From Lihuaxuella thermophila (GTDB lineage: Bacteria > Bacillota > Bacilli > Thermoactinomycetales > Thermoactinomycetaceae): a stretch of 64,000 bases of DNA. Location: assembly GCF_900110165.1 (NCBI RefSeq), contig NZ_FOCQ01000002.1, positions 290,501 through 354,500 of the forward strand. The letters are read 5' to 3'. The notes under the pieces are model-generated. The model was given only the letters and a program-made list of their open reading frames with translations. It was not told the DNA's origin and ran no database searches. This document shows positions 60,372-64,000 of the stretch, in pieces. Made by a program: the position numbers and the translations under genes. Position 1 is the first letter of the stretch, and every line of letters begins with the position of its first letter.

Positions 60372-62075
60372 GTGTCCTATCGGGCATTGTATCGGGTGTG
60401 GAGACCGCAACGATTTGCGGAATTGGTCGGACAAGAGCATGTTACACAGACATTGATGAATGCCTTGAGGGAAGGCCATCTTTCTCATGCCTATCTTTTT
60501 AACGGTCCCAGGGGTACGGGAAAAACAAGTGCTGCCAAGATTTTGGCCAAGGCGGTCAACTGTGAGCGCGGCCCCTCGCCGGAACCATGCAATGAGTGTG
60601 AAGCCTGCAGGCGAATCACTGAAGGCACCCTGATGGATGTGGTCGAAATTGACGCCGCTTCCAACCGCGGGGTAGACGAAATTCGCGACCTGCGCGATAA
60701 AGTAAAGTATGCCCCGACAGAAGTCCGTTACAAAGTGTATATTATTGACGAAGTACACATGTTGACCACTGAAGCTTTCAATGCCTTGCTCAAGACGTTG
60801 GAAGAACCCCCGGCACACGTCGTTTTCATCCTGGCAACGACCGAGCCGCATAAACTTCCTCCAACCATTATCTCCCGTTGCCAACGCTTTTCCTTCCGGC
60901 GAATTTCTTTTGAACATATCATCGGCAGACTCCGGGTCATCTTGGAATCGGGACAGATCGATTATGAAGAAAGAGCCTTGTTTGCCATCGCCCGTGCGGC
61001 AGACGGAGGGATGCGGGATGCCTTGAGTCTGTTGGATCAGGCGCTGGCCTTCGGCGGAGATCGCCTGGACGAAAGCGTTGTTCTCGCGATTACCGGCTCT
61101 GCCTCACAAGATGCCGTATATCGAATCTTGCAGGGGGTTGCACGCCTGGATGCGGCTTCCGCGCTGAACGAATTGGATGAATGCGTGATGAACGGCCTGG
61201 AGCCGGAGAAACTGATTCAGGACCTGACTCACGCGTGCCGCGATCTGCTGCTGTTCAAAACAGCCCCCCAACTGACGGAAAAGAATGGGCGCTGGACCGG
61301 TGAAGGCGATGCAGTCCGGTTGGCGGAAAGTTTGCCGGTGTCCCGTCTTACCGAGATGCTCGACGTTTTGGTCCATCACCAACAACAGATGAAATGGACG
61401 CCCCACCCCAGAATTTTGCTGGAAATGGCAATCGTTCGATTAGCCCACTCTCAGGAGGATGTAGGCGGCTTTGAGCCGGATGCAGTCCGTGAACTGAAGG
61501 AACGGGTACGACGGCTGGAGCAGGAGATTGAAAAATTAAAGCAGTCTCCAGTTGCTGTATCTTCTCCTCCTCCTTCAGCTCCCCCTGGAGCGGGATTTTC
61601 CTCCAAAGAAGAGGAGAGACGACCTTCATCAGCAAAAAGTTTGGCCGTTCGCAAAGAGTGGTTGGGTCAATTGTCTTCCGAGGGGCTGGCAGAAGTAAGG
61701 AGAGCTTGGCCGGAGATTCTCGGCCGGGTCAAAGAAGAGAAGATCACCGTGCATGCCTGGTTGATCGACGGGGAACCCGTAGGGGCCGCGCAGGATAAAG
61801 TGATTGTCGCTTTCAAAAGCAAAATTCATCGTGAAACCACGGAGAAAGAGGCAAATAAAGCCTTAATCCAGCAAGTAATGACGCAAGTGTTGGGCAGGCC
61901 TGTCACCCTCCATACCATTATGTTGCCGGAGTGGAATGAATTGCGGGCTGCTGCACCGGCCCAACCCTCTCCCGGTGAAACTCAGCCGGTGCAACAAGTT
62001 CGGGAAGATGATGTGGTGAAAAAAGCGATTGATTTCTTTGGAGAGAACCTGGTAGAGATCTCTGATCAACTGTAA
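60372..62075 (+). CDS. dnaX: DNA polymerase III subunits gamma/tau
   Basis: A 567-residue clamp-loader ATPase. GTG 60372 is eight bases after GGAG and gives the normal N-terminus SYRALYRVWRPQRFAELVGQ. Walker A is GPRGTGKTSAA near residue 45; four Cys (CNECEAC plus an upstream Cys) form the zinc module; Walker B is YIIDEVHMLT; sensor ATTEPHKLPPTI; SRC motif SRCQRF. After about residue 370 a coiled helix and a Pro-rich linker lead to the tau C-terminal domain. No slippery A-run typical of the E. coli frameshift is seen. First gene of dnaX-ebfC-recR. Confidence 0.96.
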   Translation: MSYRALYRVWRPQRFAELVGQEHVTQTLMNALREGHLSHAYLFNGPRGTGKTSAAKILAKAVNCERGPSPEPCNECEACRRITEGTLMDVVEIDAASNRGVDEIRDLRDKVKYAPTEVRYKVYIIDEVHMLTTEAFNALLKTLEEPPAHVVFILATTEPHKLPPTIISRCQRFSFRRISFEHIIGRLRVILESGQIDYEERALFAIARAADGGMRDALSLLDQALAFGGDRLDESVVLAITGSASQDAVYRILQGVARLDAASALNELDECVMNGLEPEKLIQDLTHACRDLLLFKTAPQLTEKNGRWTGEGDAVRLAESLPVSRLTEMLDVLVHHQQQMKWTPHPRILLEMAIVRLAHSQEDVGGFEPDAVRELKERVRRLEQEIEKLKQSPVAVSSPPPSAPPGAGFSSKEEERRPSSAKSLAVRKEWLGQLSSEGLAEVRRAWPEILGRVKEEKITVHAWLIDGEPVGAAQDKVIVAFKSKIHRETTEKEANKALIQQVMTQVLGRPVTLHTIMLPEWNELRAAAPAQPSPGETQPVQQVREDDVVKKAIDFFGENLVEISDQL

Positions 62076-62110
62076 GGGGAGCATGTTGAACGGATCAAGG
62101 AGGAATATGC

Positions 62111-62428
62111 ATGATGATGAGAAATATGAATCAGATGATGAAACAAGTGAAAAAAATGCAAGCAGAAATGGCCAAAGCCCAGCAAGAGCTGGAGAAAAAA
62201 GTGGTGGAAGGCACCGCGGGCGGCGGAGTGGTCAAAGTGAGAATGAACGGGCACAAACAGCTGATCGCAGTGGAAATCGCCCCCGATGTCGTAGATCCCG
62301 ACGATGTGGAAATGCTTCAGGATCTGATTACGGCTGCTTTTAACGAAGCCATGAAGCAAGTGGATGAAATGGTGGCCAAAGATTTAGGCAAATTTACCGC
62401 TGGCATGAACATACCGGGTCTGTTTTAA
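62111..62428 (+). CDS. ebfC: YbaB/EbfC nucleoid-associated protein
   Basis: A 105-residue dimeric DNA-binding protein. ATG 62111 is seven bases after AAGGAGG. Typical sequence: [20 protein letters not shown] then [19 protein letters not shown] and [20 protein letters not shown]. It lies between dnaX and recR as in most bacteria and is co-transcribed with them; it coats DNA and may help RecR-type repair. Confidence 0.95.
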   Translation: MMMRNMNQMMKQVKKMQAEMAKAQQELEKKVVEGTAGGGVVKVRMNGHKQLIAVEIAPDVVDPDDVEMLQDLITAAFNEAMKQVDEMVAKDLGKFTAGMNIPGLF

Positions 62429-62455
62429 AGATCTGTTTCGTAGGGGTGGCTCACT

Positions 62456-63052
62456 GTGTATGTGCCTGAACCGATATCCAAGCTGATTGAAGGTTTTATG
62501 CGGCTTCCGGGCATTGGTCCGAAAACGGCCGGTCGCCTGGCGTTTTTTGTTTTGAGTATGGAAGAAGAGGATGTATTGGATTTAGCGAAAGCACTGGTCA
62601 GAGCAAAAAGGGATTTGCGGACATGTTCCGTCTGTGGAAACATTACGGATCAGGACCCCTGTTATATCTGCACGGATCAAAAGAGGGACCGTTCTGTCAT
62701 TTGCGTTGTGCAGGATACGAAAGATCTCATGGCGATGGAAAGAACGCGTGAGTACAACGGCTTATACCATGTCTTGCACGGAGCCATCTCGCCCATTGAA
62801 GGAATCGGGCCGGATGAACTAAAGATTCCCGATCTGCTCAAGAGATTGAGCGATGATACTGTTCAGGAGCTAATCTTGGCAACCAATCCGAATATCGAAG
62901 GAGAAGCGACGGCAATGTACCTTTCCAAGCTGGTAAAACCATTTGGACTAAAGGTGACGCGCATCGCTCACGGCCTTCCGGTAGGAGGAGATTTGGAATA
63001 CGCCGATGAGGTGACTTTGACCAAAGCGCTCGAAGGCAGACGGGAGATTTGA
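62456..63052 (+). CDS. recR: recombination mediator RecR
   Basis: A 198-residue protein of the RecFOR pathway. GTG 62456 is six bases after AGGGGTGG. Helix-hairpin-helix [15 protein letters not shown] near residue 17, zinc finger [16 protein letters not shown] near 57, Toprim [17 protein letters not shown] near 80 and the [18 protein letters not shown] segment. It loads RecA on gapped single-stranded DNA with RecO/RecF. Last gene of the operon before the region leading to bofA. Confidence 0.96.
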   Translation: MYVPEPISKLIEGFMRLPGIGPKTAGRLAFFVLSMEEEDVLDLAKALVRAKRDLRTCSVCGNITDQDPCYICTDQKRDRSVICVVQDTKDLMAMERTREYNGLYHVLHGAISPIEGIGPDELKIPDLLKRLSDDTVQELILATNPNIEGEATAMYLSKLVKPFGLKVTRIAHGLPVGGDLEYADEVTLTKALEGRREI

Positions 63053-63541
63053 CTCATTTGCACCGGAAGTCTCCCGCTTCTGCGATCGGTGGAATGAATG
63101 GCGCTTTGTTCGGTATCCTTTTTATTTGACTTTCTGATCGATCTGATCGAGGATAAAAGTAAACTTGTTACATGAAAGTTGGCTTGATTCTATTGGTCAC
63201 CCTCCACTCCACAGGTGGGGGAGGTTCATTCTTCGTTGGGTGCATCGATTGAGAAGGGCTTTCCCTTGTGTGAGGGAAGGCCGCTTTTTTTAGGGAGCGG
63301 GAACGGTCGTCGGATTGCCAAGTTTTCATATTGATATTCTCACCTGACTTATTCGCCGTTTGCCGTTTGTTTGCCATTTATTATGAAGCTTTGCTCCCTT
63401 CGTCATGGGTGTGTCCGGCAGGCATGTATGCGCTTCGTCTTGTTTTACGGAATCATACGGAGGAAGCGGGAAATACATGTTCTACTGACACCGCCTGGCT
63501 CATAACTTTTAATAGCTTGTACTTCTGACGGAGGGATGATG
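63053..63541. other. recR-bofA intergenic region
   Basis: No gene recognised; in B. subtilis a small gene (yaaL) lies here, but no ORF with a ribosome site is seen. Contains a terminator at 63257-63291 preceded by a GC-rich structured stretch (63195-63235). Confidence 0.45.
63257..63291 (+). terminator. terminator between recR and bofA
   Basis: GGCTTTCCCT pairs with AGGGAAGGCC (one G-U), then T7. Confidence 0.85.
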
Positions 63542-63817
63542 ATGTCAGAGATTAAATGGTGGGTTGGAGCAGGTATTGCCGGAATCCTGTTTTTCATGGT
63601 GATGAACCGGTCGGTCACTCAGCCGCTCAAATGGATTTGGTACGGGCTATTGTATTCGGCGGTAGGAGGGATTGTGCTGTTTATCGTCAATTTGCTCGGG
63701 CAGTATGTGCATTTCCATCTTCCCATCAACCCTGTTACCGCGTTAATTACCGGTTGGCTGGGGATCCCGGGTTTGTTCTATTTGATTGTAGTAAAACTTG
63801 TTTTTATAGGCGGTTAA
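63542..63817 (+). CDS. bofA: BofA, inhibitor of pro-sigma-K processing
   Basis: A 91-residue membrane protein. Of three consecutive ATG codons the one at 63542 has the right distance (six bases) from CGGAGGG. Helices WWVGAGIAGILFFMVMN and LLYSAVGGIVLFIVNLLGQY flank the family pattern, which ends PINPVTALITGWLGIPGLFY. In sporulating mother cells BofA with SpoIVFA keeps the protease SpoIVFB off pro-sigma-K. Its presence supports an endospore former. Position next to an rrn operon is as in B. subtilis. Confidence 0.92.
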   Translation: MSEIKWWVGAGIAGILFFMVMNRSVTQPLKWIWYGLLYSAVGGIVLFIVNLLGQYVHFHLPINPVTALITGWLGIPGLFYLIVVKLVFIGG

Positions 63818-63836
63818 AAAAATCATAAAAAAAGTG

Positions 63837-63865
63837 TTGACAGCTAAAATAAATGGTGTTAATAT
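63837..63865 (+). promoter_or_regulatory. rRNA operon promoter
   Basis: TTGACA, 17-bp spacer, TAATAT, about 105 bp before the 16S start. Confidence 0.8.
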
Positions 63866-63912
63866 CTTATTTGTCGCCGCGAGATGCAAGGCGGCAACGA
63901 AACAGAAGAAAG

Positions 63913-63927
63913 TGTTCCTTGAAAACT
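63913..63927 (+). promoter_or_regulatory. boxA-like antitermination site in the rRNA leader
   Basis: TGTTCCTTGAAAACT closely resembles the leader boxA of Bacillus rrn operons, where Nus factors bind the transcript. Confidence 0.65.
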
Positions 63928-63971
63928 AAAGAGTGACACACGACCTGTTGATTCTATTTGAGCAGTCAAAC

Positions 63972-64000
63972 TTTGATGGAGAGTTTGATCCTGGCTCAGG
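63972..64000 (+). rRNA. rrs: 16S rRNA, 5' end only
   Basis: GAGAGTTTGATCCTGGCTCA is the universal start of bacterial 16S rRNA. The first 29 bases are in the window. Confidence 0.96.

Noticed and set aside
60372..62075. Programmed frameshift in dnaX giving gamma
   Set aside because: No slippery A run with a following hairpin was found in the coding frame.
63053..63541. yaaL-like gene between recR and bofA
   Set aside because: No ORF with a ribosome site and suitable length was found.

Overview
The window is a stretch of a low-to-mid GC, endospore-forming Gram-positive chromosome, most likely a member of the Thermoactinomycetaceae (order Bacillales/Caryophanales). Evidence: the right end carries dnaX, ebfC (yaaK), recR, bofA and the start of a 16S rRNA gene in the order found beside oriC in Bacillus; there is a Bacillus-type long SRP RNA; the secreted carboxypeptidase at 49.0-50.3 kb is very close to carboxypeptidase T of Thermoactinomyces vulgaris; and strong AGGAGG ribosome sites with frequent TTG/GTG starts occur throughout. 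The species call is inference.

Layout. 0-25.7 kb is mostly housekeeping and regulatory: end of an asparagine synthetase, a sortase-anchored surface protein, tRNA-Arg, an FMN-dependent alpha-hydroxy-acid oxidase, an ECF sigma/anti-sigma pair (sigma gene frameshifted), an acyltransferase, a GNAT enzyme, a TetR regulator with its probable target (a YhgE/Pip membrane protein with a palindromic operator), a zinc uptake operon with its Zur regulator and a good Zur box, a GlnK/GlnL-type two-component system beside a dicarboxylate symporter, tadA, and a liaGFSR cell-envelope stress operon.

25.9-46.4 kb is accessory DNA. An intact tRNA-Ser(CGA) gene is followed at 34.25 kb by an exact 109-bp copy of its 3' half plus terminator, and at 46.3 kb by a third, decayed copy. 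This is the signature of successive integrations at the tRNA anticodon loop. The inner 8.3-kb island holds an HTH/Nudix operon, three small plasmid-like genes, a second Nudix gene, a Nudix/radical-SAM pair and a polymorphic toxin with its probable immunity gene; no integrase remains. The outer segment (34.4-46.3 kb) has a PepSY protein, decayed genes (SgrR-like regulator, immune inhibitor A protease), a YrvL-like membrane protein beside a secreted protein, a Ser/Thr kinase, an HTH-TPR regulator and a very unusual right-handed beta-helix protein fused to two CbxX/SpoVK-type AAA+ ATPases.

46.6-58.3 kb mixes further accessory genes (Mn catalase, decayed MerR/ABC locus, carboxypeptidase T, Nudix, SUKH, a CWB2/TolB-like surface protein, MATE pump, DUF1657/YetF proteins). 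In Bacillus subtilis tadA, the SRP RNA gene scr and dnaX are close neighbours; here tadA and scr are about 37 kb apart, so this junction is an expansion point. From 58.3 kb the conserved scr-dnaX-ebfC-recR-bofA-rrn order resumes, interrupted only by a PAS histidine kinase.

Several genes carry single-base frameshifts in or next to short homopolymers (sigma factor, small lipoprotein, beta-helix AAA protein, one Nudix gene, SgrR). Recent decay and sequencing error cannot be separated from this sequence alone.
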